Source of the DNA: JADJAH01 sp964615795
GTDB taxonomy: Bacteria; Bacteroidota; Ignavibacteria; Tepidaquicellales; Tepidaquicellaceae
Direction of reading: 5' to 3'
DNA length: 58,441 nt
NCBI GenBank assembly: GCA_964615795.1
Contig: CAZTQR010000010.1
Coordinates: 1-58,441, forward strand
Shown here piece by piece: positions 1 through 8,706 of this stretch (position 1 is its first letter; every line of letters begins with the position of its first letter). The notes beneath the pieces are model-generated. The model searched no databases, was not told where the DNA came from, and saw nothing but the letters and a program-made list of their open reading frames with translations. The position numbers and the translations under genes are program-made.

Positions 1-1
1 C

Positions 2-95
2 CCTCCGCGCCTCTGCGCGAAACAAACGCTCTCCATTCCTCCGCGCCTCTGCGCGAAACAAACGCTCTCCATTCCTCCGCGCCTCTGCGCGCAAC
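2..95. repeat. Tandem 36-bp GC-rich repeat, two full copies and a partial third
   Basis: A 36-bp unit beginning CCTCCGCGCCTCTGCGCG occurs at 2-37 and again, identical, at 38-73. A third copy starts at 74 and diverges near 92. The array may extend left beyond the window. The unit itself contains the near-repeat CCGCGCCTCTGCGCG. I recall short CTCTGCGCCTCTGCG-type repeats near GxxExxY genes in other environmental genomes, and such a gene follows here, but that link is recall and not shown by this sequence. No direct-repeat/spacer pattern of a CRISPR is present. Confidence 0.9.
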
Positions 96-275
96 ATGCT
101 CTCGGGGCAATTCTCATTGCTTAGTTGGATTTATTTGTATTTACTATCTTTCCTCAGGCAGTAGCTTTGTGGTCAACAAAATTGTCCGCTGAGTGAGCTG
201 TTTCAGGGAGATATTCTCCCATGAACAGATGCATATTTATTGAACTCATGAACATTAAAGAAGAAGGAGATGAAA

Positions 276-653
276 ATGAAGGAGAACGAAGTTTCAGGCG
301 CTATCGTCGACTGCTGTTTTAAAATTCATACAACCCTCGGTCCCGGCCTGATGGAAATGGTGTATGAAGAATTGCTTTGCTACGAGCTTGAGAAAAAGGG
401 TCTGGGCTTCGCCCGCCAGCAAGGCATTCCGGTTGTTTATGAAGGCATTGAAGTCAAGTTGGGTTTTAGGGCTGATATCATTGTTGAAGATAAGGTGATT
501 GTTGAAGTCAAATCAATTGAGAAGATTGCAAGAGTTCATTTCAAGCAATTGCTCACTTACCTTAAGATAACTGATCTCAAGCTTGGCCTGCTCATAAATT
601 TCAATGAGGCTTTGATCAAGGAAGGCATCCACAGAGTTGCTAACAATCTGTAA
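276..653 (+). CDS. GxxExxY family protein (PD-(D/E)XK nuclease-like fold)
   Basis: The product of about 125 residues carries the family signature G-L-M-E-M-V-Y (GxxExxY) in its N-terminal third and a later F-R-A-D-I-I-V-E-D ... V-I-V-E-V-K-S segment. That segment resembles the D...ExK core of PD-(D/E)XK nucleases, to which this family has been related. Its biological role is unknown. An ATG at 270 is in frame, but the Shine-Dalgarno-like AAGAAGGAG at 261-268 sits directly against it and leaves a normal gap before the ATG at 276, so I use 276. The gene stands alone after the tandem repeats and about 220 bp before the next gene. Family members are often found as scattered accessory genes; no transposase accompanies it here. 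Confidence 0.85.
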   Translation: MKENEVSGAIVDCCFKIHTTLGPGLMEMVYEELLCYELEKKGLGFARQQGIPVVYEGIEVKLGFRADIIVEDKVIVEVKSIEKIARVHFKQLLTYLKITDLKLGLLINFNEALIKEGIHRVANNL

Positions 654-845
654 GTAACGGCATATTCTCGTAAAGTTGTGCTGATCTTAGAATAATGTCT
701 TCATTATTCCCTATCGCGCTCTGCACAATACCCACAGGGTGCTATGGATTTGCGTTCAATTGTTAAATATTCCCGATCACTCCACCGCAGGAAAGCTCTC
801 TTATGCATGAAGTTGAATTGAAGTGAATTGGGTCTGAGGTATTCT

Positions 846-853
846 TATCTTTG
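846..853 (+). promoter_or_regulatory. Bacteroidota-type -7 promoter element TAnnTTTG
   Basis: TATCTTTG at 846-853 matches the TAnnTTTG -7 element known from Bacteroidota. It lies 17 bases before the TTG at 871, giving a very short leader. TTG triplets at 818 and 828 are not at the ideal 20-base spacing, so the -33 element is unclear. Confidence 0.5.
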
Positions 854-870
854 CAGAAAAACCCGGCGCA

Positions 871-1413
871 TTGAGAATACTTGTTGATATGGACGGCGTT
901 ATCGCCGATTTCGAAGGAGAATTTCTGAACAGATGGAGAAACCTTCATCCGGATAAGCCCTTCGTGCCGCTCGAGGAAAGAAGGGGCTTTTATGTCAGGG
1001 ACCAGTATCCGGATGAGTACCACGACCACATCAGCGAGATCTATCATTCTCCGGGATTCTACCAAAACCTGCCGCCTATTCCGGGGGCTATCAGCGCACT
1101 GAAAGAACTTAAGAACTCGGCAAATACAGTTTTCCTTTGCACAAGTCCTATGCTGCCCAAATATGAAAACTGCGTGCTGGAAAAATATCACTGGGTGTAT
1201 GATCACCTCGGAACCGAATGGGTCAACAACATTATCCTGACGCGTGACAAAACCGTTGTAAAAGCGGATGTTCTGATTGATGACAAGCCGGGAATCACAG
1301 GCAGCATATCTCCCGATTGGGAACATGTTCTTTATGATCAGCCCTATAACAGGCATTTGACTTCTCAAAGAAGGCTTACATGGGATAACTGGAAAAGCGT
1401 CCTGAATCTCTGA
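871..1413 (+). CDS. 5'(3')-deoxyribonucleotidase-like HAD phosphatase (NT5C family)
   Basis: This 180-residue protein begins M-R-I-L-V-D-M-D-G-V, the HAD-superfamily motif I D-x-D-G-V, with Asp6 the likely nucleophile and Asp8 the acid/base. A later L-C-T-S-P segment fits motif II (Thr/Ser), and V-L-I-D-D-K-P-G near residue 137 fits the metal-binding motif IV. Length and motif layout match the NT5C group, which removes phosphate from deoxynucleoside monophosphates. The start is TTG 871: no in-frame ATG lies between it and the stop at 835, and the DxDG motif normally sits at the extreme N terminus. It leads a run of closely spaced genes reaching to 6111, although the later genes are envelope proteins with no obvious nucleotide link. 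Confidence 0.8.
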   Translation: MRILVDMDGVIADFEGEFLNRWRNLHPDKPFVPLEERRGFYVRDQYPDEYHDHISEIYHSPGFYQNLPPIPGAISALKELKNSANTVFLCTSPMLPKYENCVLEKYHWVYDHLGTEWVNNIILTRDKTVVKADVLIDDKPGITGSISPDWEHVLYDQPYNRHLTSQRRLTWDNWKSVLNL

Positions 1414-1418
1414 TTGCA

Positions 1419-2270
1419 ATGAACCGCTTACTGCCCGCATCTCTGTTGATGCTCATGGTCTTAATTCCGTGTGAGGCGCAATCTCAGTCAAAGCGGGACA
1501 CAACTTTCCTTGACAAAGTTCAGAAGATTCTCGAGATCCGGCGATCATTTGAGATTGAAAGCCAGGCCAAAAACCCTGCACTTCTCTCTTACAAGAAGTC
1601 GGATAATTCAAATGCTGTTGTAACTGTAGATTTGGCCGTTTCTTACCTTGGATGGGAATTCTTAGACTGGAAGCTGAAGCCGTTTGTGCAGATAGACTTT
1701 TCGGGAAGCTCGGCAAAGGATAAAAATGAACTGCTTACAACAGGCCTGAGCTTTACTTTCTTTCCTGTGAATAAGCCCGCAGACAAACTCAAGCTTCAGC
1801 CCGATCTTTTCTATACAAGGGATTTTTTCAACAGGCAAAATATTTACAGGGTGGCTCTGACTCTCACCCCGGAAATATGGGACTCTTTCATCCCTCTTGC
1901 TGATATCACAAAGAGAAAGTTCAGTGAGGAAAGCATTGACGGCAATCTCATCTATGCGCTGAATCCCGGGATCTCCCTCAAAGCTAAGGAAACGGATTTC
2001 GACGGCGATGCAGAAAACACCACAGAGTATTTCGCTTCACTTCGCTGCGATCTCGCGGTCAGGCATTGGTACCTTCAGTTTGTTGCTTCCGGACTCGGAG
2101 AGCAGGCATTCGGATATGAGGGTGAATTACGGTATCAGTACGGAGCAACCGCAACACTCTTCTTTGATGAGAAAGAAAGATCATCTCTGAATGCGAAGTT
2201 CGAGCAAAAGGGTTCTGATGTTGCTTCAGCTTTAAGAACTTTCACACTGGGTTTTGGACTAAAACTTTGA
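1419..2270 (+). CDS. Predicted outer-membrane beta-barrel protein, function unknown
   Basis: The 283-residue product starts with a clear signal peptide: hydrophobic residues 4-19, then C-E-A-Q-S-Q-S. It continues with alternating polar and hydrophobic stretches rich in aromatic residues that look like barrel strands, for example around Y-F-A-S-L-R-C-D-L-A-V and H-W-Y-L-Q-F-V-A. It ends F-T-L-G-F-G-L-K-L. I recognise no named family. It starts 5 bases after the nucleotidase stop and ends 6 bases before the next gene, so it is very likely co-transcribed. An outer-membrane location is inferred from the signal peptide and strand pattern only. Confidence 0.7.
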   Translation: MNRLLPASLLMLMVLIPCEAQSQSKRDTTFLDKVQKILEIRRSFEIESQAKNPALLSYKKSDNSNAVVTVDLAVSYLGWEFLDWKLKPFVQIDFSGSSAKDKNELLTTGLSFTFFPVNKPADKLKLQPDLFYTRDFFNRQNIYRVALTLTPEIWDSFIPLADITKRKFSEESIDGNLIYALNPGISLKAKETDFDGDAENTTEYFASLRCDLAVRHWYLQFVASGLGEQAFGYEGELRYQYGATATLFFDEKERSSLNAKFEQKGSDVASALRTFTLGFGLKL

Positions 2271-2276
2271 CAAATA

Positions 2277-4436
2277 ATGTATAACTCAAAATGCTTTCGT
2301 GCTTCACTCTTGTTGCTTCTCCTCTTTGTGTGTGTATTTGCATCAGTTACTTCCGCAGTTGCACAATACTTTCCGGGTGAAGTGAGAAGAATCCTTGAAC
2401 TGCAGGACAGAAGATCATACGGAGATTCAGATCAACTTGGAACTTTGCTCATGAGTACCGATCAGGCAGTCAGAGTGTCTGCTATCTACGCACTCGGAAA
2501 CATTGCAGATACAAACTCTGTCCCAAAACTGAACTTCCTTCTTGCCGGTCCCTTTGAAAACTATCCGAATGAAGCCGATTTCAGAGCCGCTTCATTTGCT
2601 CTCGGACAAATGCCCTGCGCGGAAAGCAGGCAGTTCATAAGATTGATCCTTGAAGACAAGGCTTCCCTTCCGGCATCATCCTCGAAATACTTTCTCGATG
2701 CTCTGGGAAGAATCGGCGATTCATCTGATCTTTCGATTGCTTCAAAAAGCTCTTACTCTGCCGATACAGGAATCACACGCGCGGCGGCTATGTCTGTCGC
2801 AAGGTTCGCACTCAGAAAGATCAGGAGCCGTGAATCTGTTGAAGCTCTGAAACATCTTGTAAACACTTCGTCAGATCCTGGCACTCTCAGCAATGCCGCG
2901 TTTGCATTGTGGAGAACCGGTGATAAAGATCTTCTTAGAAGTGCGGACAGGGAGATCTATGCTCTTGCAGAGTCTGAAGATCCGCAAATCAGAATGTGGG
3001 GTTTCAATGCTCTCGCAAGGCTTGCAGATATCAAACTCCTGATGTACACACTTGAGTCGTTCCTCTCTGAAGATGATTGGAGAGTCAGGGTGAACATGCT
3101 GAATCTCCTGAATGCCTTCACGCCTGATTCGCTCACAAGTGCGGGCAGACAGATCAACACTGTGCTAATGGCGGCGTTGAATGATAAGAATGAGAATGTT
3201 GCAATGACGGCCGTTGAGGTTGCAAAAAGAATCTATCCTCAACTCGGGACTGCAAATGACAAGTGGATGAAAGAGGGAGCAGAAATGATGAAACAAGTTA
3301 TGTTCAATGAAGAAAAATTTTCGACCAACGTCAGAGGTTCTGCAGCAATTGCCTTCTCGCAAATCATGAAAGAAAAGTCAAAGGACGATCTGTTCGCTCT
3401 CTTCCGTTCAGCAAAGGACTATAGGCTTAAGGCAGATGTCCTCAGGGCTTTCGGGAGCTTCGAAGATGCGATGATCTATAGGCAAGTGAGGGATACGGTT
3501 ACCGCTGAAGTGACAAGGTACAATACGCTGAATCCCAATACCGACGGCAGGATGGTGGGAAGCAGGGAGCTTTCGGAAATCTACAAGGGGTTTGTTGAAA
3601 TGATGTCCTTGCTCGATAACAGGCTTGATGCTCAGAACAAGAAAACATCAAAACTGATATTCATGGAGTTTGCCGGCTCAAAGGACCCGATGATAACCGC
3701 ACTCTCCCTTGATGCCCTTCAGGACTCGATCTATGCCGGTGAAAGAGACGAAATAGCTTCCGTGATGAAGTTCGACTTCGGTGAGCTCAGTTCGCAGGAC
3801 GACCAGTTGCTTAAACTTATTTTCATAGATGCGTTCGGGAATCTCGGTGTGAAAGGATCAGCCGAGATCCTGAAGCCGCTGGTAAATTCCGGCAATTATG
3901 AACTTGCCTACGCTGCAGCAGATGCGATTGAGAAGCTCACGGGTGAGAAAATGTCGCCGCGGGCTGCCAGGAAGTATGATTTTGACTGGGATTTCATCGA
4001 AAAATGCAAAGGCAAGACCGTTACACTCAAAACATCAAAAGGCGATATCGATCTTGAACTTTTTACTGAAGTTGCGCCGTTTACCGTTCAGAGTTTTGTA
4101 AAGCTGGCCTCAGACAATTTCTTCGATTCGACAATATTTCACAGGGTTGTTCCGAATTTCGTCATACAGGGAGGTGATCCGACAGGCACAGGTTACGGAG
4201 GACCCGACTACAGTTTAAGAAGTGAATTCAGCAGTCTTGAATATGAAGAGGGAACTCTCGGAATGGCTTCATCAGGAAAGGATACGGAAGGAAGCCAGTT
4301 CTTCATAACTCACTCCCGCACTCCGCATCTTGACGGGAAATATACTATATTCGGAAAGGTTCTGGATGGCATGGATGTTGTCAGTTCAATCTCCTATGGG
4401 GATTATCTTTATGATGTTGTTATTAATGAAAAGTGA
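2277..4436 (+). CDS. Exported HEAT-repeat protein with C-terminal cyclophilin-type peptidyl-prolyl isomerase
   Basis: A signal peptide of about 29 residues ends in V-A-Q. Residues 30-570 are helical repeats resembling HEAT repeats, with recurring pairs such as V-S-A-I-Y-A-L-G-N-I-A and R-M-W-G-F-N-A-L-A-R-L-A. From about residue 578 to 719 lies a bacterial cyclophilin domain with F-H-R-V-V-P-N-F-V-I-Q-G-G-D-P, carrying the catalytic Arg and the Phe and Gln of the proline pocket. It then has G-M-A-S-S-G-K-D-T-E-G-S-Q-F-F-I-T and H-L-D-G-K-Y-T-I-F-G. Cyclophilins catalyse cis-trans proline isomerisation in folding. The exported HEAT array probably acts as a scaffold. The stop overlaps the next start by 4 bases. 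The neighbouring barrel candidates suggest a role in outer-membrane protein folding, which is inference. Confidence 0.85.
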   Translation: MYNSKCFRASLLLLLLFVCVFASVTSAVAQYFPGEVRRILELQDRRSYGDSDQLGTLLMSTDQAVRVSAIYALGNIADTNSVPKLNFLLAGPFENYPNEADFRAASFALGQMPCAESRQFIRLILEDKASLPASSSKYFLDALGRIGDSSDLSIASKSSYSADTGITRAAAMSVARFALRKIRSRESVEALKHLVNTSSDPGTLSNAAFALWRTGDKDLLRSADREIYALAESEDPQIRMWGFNALARLADIKLLMYTLESFLSEDDWRVRVNMLNLLNAFTPDSLTSAGRQINTVLMAALNDKNENVAMTAVEVAKRIYPQLGTANDKWMKEGAEMMKQVMFNEEKFSTNVRGSAAIAFSQIMKEKSKDDLFALFRSAKDYRLKADVLRAFGSFEDAMIYRQVRDTVTAEVTRYNTLNPNTDGRMVGSRELSEIYKGFVEMMSLLDNRLDAQNKKTSKLIFMEFAGSKDPMITALSLDALQDSIYAGERDEIASVMKFDFGELSSQDDQLLKLIFIDAFGNLGVKGSAEILKPLVNSGNYELAYAAADAIEKLTGEKMSPRAARKYDFDWDFIEKCKGKTVTLKTSKGDIDLELFTEVAPFTVQSFVKLASDNFFDSTIFHRVVPNFVIQGGDPTGTGYGGPDYSLRSEFSSLEYEEGTLGMASSGKDTEGSQFFITHSRTPHLDGKYTIFGKVLDGMDVVSSISYGDYLYDVVINEK

Positions 4437-5068
4437 TTAAATTCTTCTTCTCAAAGACCTCGGTTCCGTCTGCCATCGTTTTGGCTGTTTTGACATCCTT
4501 TCTGCTCTTCGGGCAAAGTGTTTTTGCACAGGGCAAAGAAGAGAAGAAAAAAGATGTTGAACGGCCTGCTGTTAAATTCCTGTCATGGACTTTGCTTCAG
4601 GCAATTCCTTCACCTGTTTACAACCACGATGCAAATTCTGTTGACGGCAGGCTGAGTTTCGGCCTTAAGTGGAATATTGTGCCGGTGAATTTTTCCTTCG
4701 CTGCCAATAAGTATGTTTCTCCGGTACAGTTCTTTATGGTGAATCCGGTGAGAAGGAATGCGGGATCTGTTGAGCTGTTCGTTCAGCCCGAGGTTTCAAC
4801 AGCCGGCTTTGACTATGCGGGTTACGACAATTTCGGAATCGCTTCGGGACTGAGATTCACGTTTCCGATAAAGCATTACGGTGAACATCTTGCGGGATCA
4901 CTTGGCGCAAAGTGGTTTCACAGAAATTCCGGAGATGATTCGCCGGAGGACTATTTCGGAATCGAAGGCGGGTTGTATGTATTGTACGGGATATTGGGAC
5001 TTCAGGGAAGCTACAACTTCAATGAAAGGTCAAGCTACACAATTGGAATCAATTTCAAATACTATTAA
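4433..5068 (+). CDS. Predicted outer-membrane beta-barrel protein, function unknown
   Basis: The gene uses GTG at 4433, overlapping the TGA of the HEAT-cyclophilin gene, which points to translational coupling. The 211-residue product has a long signal peptide (hydrophobic 13-32, ending V-F-A-Q), a short charged linker E-E-K-K-K-D, and then amphipathic strand-like segments. It ends S-S-Y-T-I-G-I-N-F-K-Y-Y, an aromatic C terminus as seen in outer-membrane barrels. I recognise no specific family. Its stop shares bases with the next start (TAATG at 5066-5070), so it sits inside a tightly packed operon. Confidence 0.7.
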   Translation: MIKFFFSKTSVPSAIVLAVLTSFLLFGQSVFAQGKEEKKKDVERPAVKFLSWTLLQAIPSPVYNHDANSVDGRLSFGLKWNIVPVNFSFAANKYVSPVQFFMVNPVRRNAGSVELFVQPEVSTAGFDYAGYDNFGIASGLRFTFPIKHYGEHLAGSLGAKWFHRNSGDDSPEDYFGIEGGLYVLYGILGLQGSYNFNERSSYTIGINFKYY

Positions 5069-6111
5069 TGTCTCAAAGAAAGAAAAATGATCTGAGATCG
5101 TCCGCTTTGCGTTTGCTTGCGACGGTGATGATAGCCTCAACCGCTATGCTTCTTCAATCGTGCTTTGCAGGAAGATTGTTTGTTGAGAATGCAACCAAAG
5201 CCATGTTCGGTAGTCCGGGCAAGGTGAAAAACAAGGTGAAAGAACCCGTGAAGGAAGGTGTCGGGCTCTCCGCTTTGTGGGTGGGCCACAGCACCGTCCT
5301 GCTTCAGATCGAGGACAAGGTGATTCTGATCGATCCCGTATTCAACGATGTCATAGGCGGATTGATGGTAAGAAAGAATGAAGCGGCTCTCGATCTTGCT
5401 GATGTTCCCCGGCTTGACCTCGTGCTTGTATCACATGCACACATGGATCACCTCAGCCTTGCAACCCTAGGCGACATCAACGATAATGAGAAATTTGCAG
5501 GAACCAAAGTTGTCTTCCCTGCGGGCGTCGAGGACTTCCTGCCTGACTATCCGGAGCTTGATCTTGTAAGAATGAAGACCGGCAATACAAGGAAGAAGAA
5601 CTACGTAGGAGAAACAAAGGTGCTTGACGGTGTAAAAATTACGACGGTCTTTACCGTTCACTACGGCGGAAGGTTCGGCTTCGACAGCTATCTGTGGCAT
5701 GTTCCGGGATGCACCGGTTTTGTCATCGAGTACAAAGGAAAGACCGTGTTCTATCCGGGTGATACGAATTACGATGACGAGGCATTTAAGGCCATCGGCA
5801 GAAAATTCAGCATAGACCTTGCGCTTATTCCAATCGGGCCATGCAGGGACTGCATGGAGATTGACAATTTCAATCACGTTACTTCTTTCGGAGCTCTCAA
5901 GATGTTCGAAGATCTCAAAGCCGAGTACATGATCCCGGTGCACTACGGCTGCATTGAATACAGAAACGATCCGGACGAACCGCTCGATGTGCTCCGCGAA
6001 CTCATCACAAAAGATCCGAACGGATCATCGGGTTCGGGAAGTGAGTATGATGATCCACTCTCAAGGCGGATCATCATTCTTGACGAAGGCCAGCAGCACA
6101 TTTTCGAATGA
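5068..6111 (+). CDS. Lipoprotein MBL-fold metallo-hydrolase (UlaG / NAPE-PLD-like)
   Basis: This 347-residue protein has an N-terminal hydrophobic segment ending M-L-L-Q-S-C, a lipobox that predicts lipid attachment at Cys32. The hydrolase core begins W-V-G-H-S-T-V-L-L-Q and contains the metal motif V-S-H-A-H-M-D-H-L (HxHxDH), followed by G-D-T-N-Y-D and a late P-V-H-Y-G histidine. This is the layout of the UlaG and NAPE-phospholipase-D-like branch of metallo-beta-lactamase-fold enzymes, some of which cleave phosphodiesters in lipids. A membrane-anchored, lipid-related substrate is therefore plausible but unproven. It closes the operon begun near 871; about 220 bp without a recognisable element follow. 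Confidence 0.85.
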   Translation: MSQRKKNDLRSSALRLLATVMIASTAMLLQSCFAGRLFVENATKAMFGSPGKVKNKVKEPVKEGVGLSALWVGHSTVLLQIEDKVILIDPVFNDVIGGLMVRKNEAALDLADVPRLDLVLVSHAHMDHLSLATLGDINDNEKFAGTKVVFPAGVEDFLPDYPELDLVRMKTGNTRKKNYVGETKVLDGVKITTVFTVHYGGRFGFDSYLWHVPGCTGFVIEYKGKTVFYPGDTNYDDEAFKAIGRKFSIDLALIPIGPCRDCMEIDNFNHVTSFGALKMFEDLKAEYMIPVHYGCIEYRNDPDEPLDVLRELITKDPNGSSGSGSEYDDPLSRRIIILDEGQQHIFE

Positions 6112-6335
6112 TCCCTGGACAGGGAAACCCGGAAGGCCTCTTAAGGTATCTTTAAGTTGAACGTGTATCGCCCTCTTTTCGGGCCTATGCCGCTCATTGA
6201 CCTATCATTAGAAATTGCAGGCCTCACTTGACCTGCATGAATTAAAGGCCAACCTGCTTTCACGCAAAAAGGTAGCTCTTCAATCTGTACCGTGAAGCCG
6301 GATGCTGATCTTTCAGGAAACTGAAATTCAAACTA

Positions 6336-8393
6336 ATGTTCAAAATGAAACTACTTCACAAACTGTTTGTTCTGCTCTGCATTTTAGTAATGGCTGATTT
6401 TCTGCCGGCGCAGGAGAATTCTCCGGGATATCCAAACAAGGGTATCACGGTTGAAGACATGGACTTCAGTATTGATCCAAACTCTGACTTTTACAGGTAC
6501 TCCAGCGGAAACTGGCTGAAGAATAATCCGATCCCGCCGGAATACGCAAGCTGGAGCAACTGGACAAAGATTGCAGTCGAAAATGAGAGAGCGCTGAAGG
6601 AAATACTGGAAAGAGATCCGCGGCTGAGCTCCAACTCAAATGCGCAGAAGCTTGCCGACCTTTACCACACCGCTCTCGATACGCAGAAGATCGAAGCAGA
6701 CAGCATGAAACCGATAAGGGATGATCTTGCCCGCATAGATGCGATTTCTTCGAAAGCCGGTCTGATGGATGTTTTCACCGATATGAAAAGGTCCGGAAGC
6801 GGCGGATTGTTTTCAATGTGGGCAGGACAGGACGACAGGAACAGCGAGAATGTGATCCTGCAGTTGTACCAAAGCGGGCTTGGTATGCCGGACAGGGATT
6901 ACTATCTGAAGGATGATGCAAAGTCCGTTGAACTCCGCGAAAAATACAGGAAGTTCATAGAGAACATGTTCGTGAATACCGGATACGACAGAGGTTCTGC
7001 TTCAGCAGTTTCAGACAGGGTGCTCGCATTCGAAACACGCCTTGCAAAAGCCATGATGAGCAGGATGGAGATGAGACAGGCGGAAGCAACATACCATTTG
7101 ATGAGCCTGAACGAAGTCAAGGCTCTTATGCCTGACTTTGCCTGGGATATGCTCTTTGAAAAATTGCAGATCAGCGACAATAGTAATTTTGAAAAGGGGA
7201 TAAATGTCGGACAACCGGAATTCTTCAAAGAGCTGAACCAAATGTTTGGCGATACGGACATTGATACCTGGAAGAATTATCTGAAATGGGTCCTGCTCAG
7301 AATGGCGGGAGATAAACTAAGCAAGCCATTTGCTGACGAAAGGTTTGCCTTCTACAGCGGTGCATTGAACGGAGTTGAACAAAAGAAGGAGAGATGGAGA
7401 GTTAGTATTGATTTTGTGGAAGATGCAATGGGTGAAGCACTGGGGCAGATGTTTGCGGCAGAAAAATTCAAACCCGAAGCTAAACAGAAGGCGCTTGAAA
7501 TGGTTGGTTACATCAAAGAGGCATTCAAGGACAGGCTTATGCAGAATGAATGGATGAGCGAAGAGACAAAGAAGAAGGCTCTTGAAAAACTTTCCACGTT
7601 TGTAGTGAAGATCGGCTATACGGATAAATGGAGGGATTATTCGGGACTGAAGATTGACAGGAGTTCGCTTTATGAGAACATGAAGCGTGCCGGTGAATTC
7701 AACACACGCTACTATCTCAGCAAAATAAATAAGCCGGTTGACAGGACCGAATGGTGGATGCTCCCGCAGACAGTGAATGCATATTACAGCTCTTCAAAAA
7801 ATGAGATCGTGTTTCCCGCCGGAATCCTTCAACCGCCCTTCTATGATCCCGATGTTGATGATGCTGTTAACTTCGGCGGCATCGGAATGGTGATCGGACA
7901 TGAGATAACACACGGATTTGACGACCAGGGAAGAAAATATGATGCATACGGAAATCTGACCGACTGGTGGACTGAAGATGATGCCGTCAAATTCAGGGAA
8001 AGGGCTGACAAGCTTGTAGAACAGTATAACGGGTACAAGGTGTTCGATGATCTTAATGTGAACGGTGAGCTTACGCTTGGCGAAAACATTGCAGACCTCG
8101 GAGGACTGATAATTGCTTATTACGGACTTCAAAAGGCGCTCGAGGGAAAAGACAGGGCACCGATAGACGGTTTTACACCCGAGCAAAGGTTCTTTCTTTC
8201 TCATACGCAGATATGGCGCGGCAACATGAGGCCGGAAAGACTGAGATTGCTTGTTCAGACCGACTCCCATTCGCCGAACGAATTCAGAGTGATCGGTCCG
8301 CTTTCCAATATGGAGGAGTTCATGAAGGCATTCGGAGGAAAGCCGGGAGACCCGATGGTAAGGCCGGAAGAGAAAAGAGTTGTGATCTGGTAG
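6336..8393 (+). CDS. M13 family metallopeptidase (neprilysin / PepO-like)
   Basis: The 685-residue product has the usual length for M13 peptidases and a signal peptide ending near L-P-A-Q. Zinc binding is shown by V-I-G-H-E-I-T-H (HExxH, about residues 522-526) and, about 60 residues later, G-E-N-I-A-D (ExxxD, Glu near 583). The substrate-binding N-A-Y-Y segment, the P-A-G-I-L-Q-P-P-F-Y block and the conserved C-terminal tryptophan (V-I-W) are all present. These enzymes cut oligopeptides outside the cytoplasm. A second Met at 6345 is an equally possible start. The gene is monocistronic, with about 220 bp upstream and the tRNA-Pro promoter downstream. Confidence 0.93.
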   Translation: MFKMKLLHKLFVLLCILVMADFLPAQENSPGYPNKGITVEDMDFSIDPNSDFYRYSSGNWLKNNPIPPEYASWSNWTKIAVENERALKEILERDPRLSSNSNAQKLADLYHTALDTQKIEADSMKPIRDDLARIDAISSKAGLMDVFTDMKRSGSGGLFSMWAGQDDRNSENVILQLYQSGLGMPDRDYYLKDDAKSVELREKYRKFIENMFVNTGYDRGSASAVSDRVLAFETRLAKAMMSRMEMRQAEATYHLMSLNEVKALMPDFAWDMLFEKLQISDNSNFEKGINVGQPEFFKELNQMFGDTDIDTWKNYLKWVLLRMAGDKLSKPFADERFAFYSGALNGVEQKKERWRVSIDFVEDAMGEALGQMFAAEKFKPEAKQKALEMVGYIKEAFKDRLMQNEWMSEETKKKALEKLSTFVVKIGYTDKWRDYSGLKIDRSSLYENMKRAGEFNTRYYLSKINKPVDRTEWWMLPQTVNAYYSSSKNEIVFPAGILQPPFYDPDVDDAVNFGGIGMVIGHEITHGFDDQGRKYDAYGNLTDWWTEDDAVKFRERADKLVEQYNGYKVFDDLNVNGELTLGENIADLGGLIIAYYGLQKALEGKDRAPIDGFTPEQRFFLSHTQIWRGNMRPERLRLLVQTDSHSPNEFRVIGPLSNMEEFMKAFGGKPGDPMVRPEEKRVVIW

Positions 8394-8483
8394 TTGTTTC
8401 CTCTATTGAGCAATGAATTCAAATGCTTATTGAAAAATGTGCTCATTATGAACCCAAATCAACTCTAAAGAACTAAATTCTGG

Positions 8484-8515
8484 TTTGCAACATAAGGCAT
8501 CAATGCGTAAATTTG
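8484..8515 (+). promoter_or_regulatory. Promoter of the tRNA-Pro gene (TTTG, 20 bases, TAAATTTG)
   Basis: TTTG at 8484-8487, a 20-base spacer and TAAATTTG at 8508-8515 match both parts of the Bacteroidota consensus. The expected start of transcription, about 8522, lies 4 bases before the tRNA. This is the clearest example of the promoter type in the window. Confidence 0.75.
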
Positions 8516-8525
8516 TTGCGAATTG

Positions 8526-8599
8526 CGGAGCGTAGCGTAGCCCGGTATCGCGCCAGTTTTGGGAACTGGAGGTCGCTGGTTCGAATCCAGCCGTTCCGA
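8526..8599 (+). tRNA. tRNA-Pro, anticodon TGG
   Basis: The 74-base sequence folds as a cloverleaf. The acceptor stem CGGAGCG pairs with CGTTCCG at 8592-8598 with one G-U pair. The anticodon stem CCAGT/ACTGG (8553-8557 with 8565-8569) encloses the loop TTTGGGA with anticodon TGG at 8560-8562. The T arm GCTGGTTCGAATCCAGC is intact. The discriminator base is A8599. The following bases are CTTT, so CCA is not encoded and must be added enzymatically. Confidence 0.97.
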
Positions 8600-8669
8600 C
8601 TTTATCTGAAAATCTTAAGATGCTTGTGCGGGGTTGTTTATTTTGAACAAATTTGCCCGCTCAAATTTG

Positions 8670-8706
8670 AATGCCCCTGAACGCAATTCGGGGGCATTGT
8701 TTTTTT
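8670..8706 (+). terminator. Rho-independent terminator after tRNA-Pro
   Basis: AATGCCCC at 8670-8677 pairs with GGGGCATT at 8691-8698, with GAA/TTC extending the stem across a one-base mismatch. A T run follows at 8700-8706. This is a strong terminator for the tRNA transcript. It overlaps the region where a longer pyrD reading frame would begin, so it argues for a pyrD start downstream. Confidence 0.85.

Noticed and set aside
2..95. Tandem repeats as a CRISPR array
   Set aside because: The repeats follow each other directly with no spacers, and no cas genes are present.
763..1440. Open frame of 225 codons on the minus strand
   Set aside because: It lies opposite the nucleotidase gene, which has clear HAD motifs; the minus frame has no recognisable domain.
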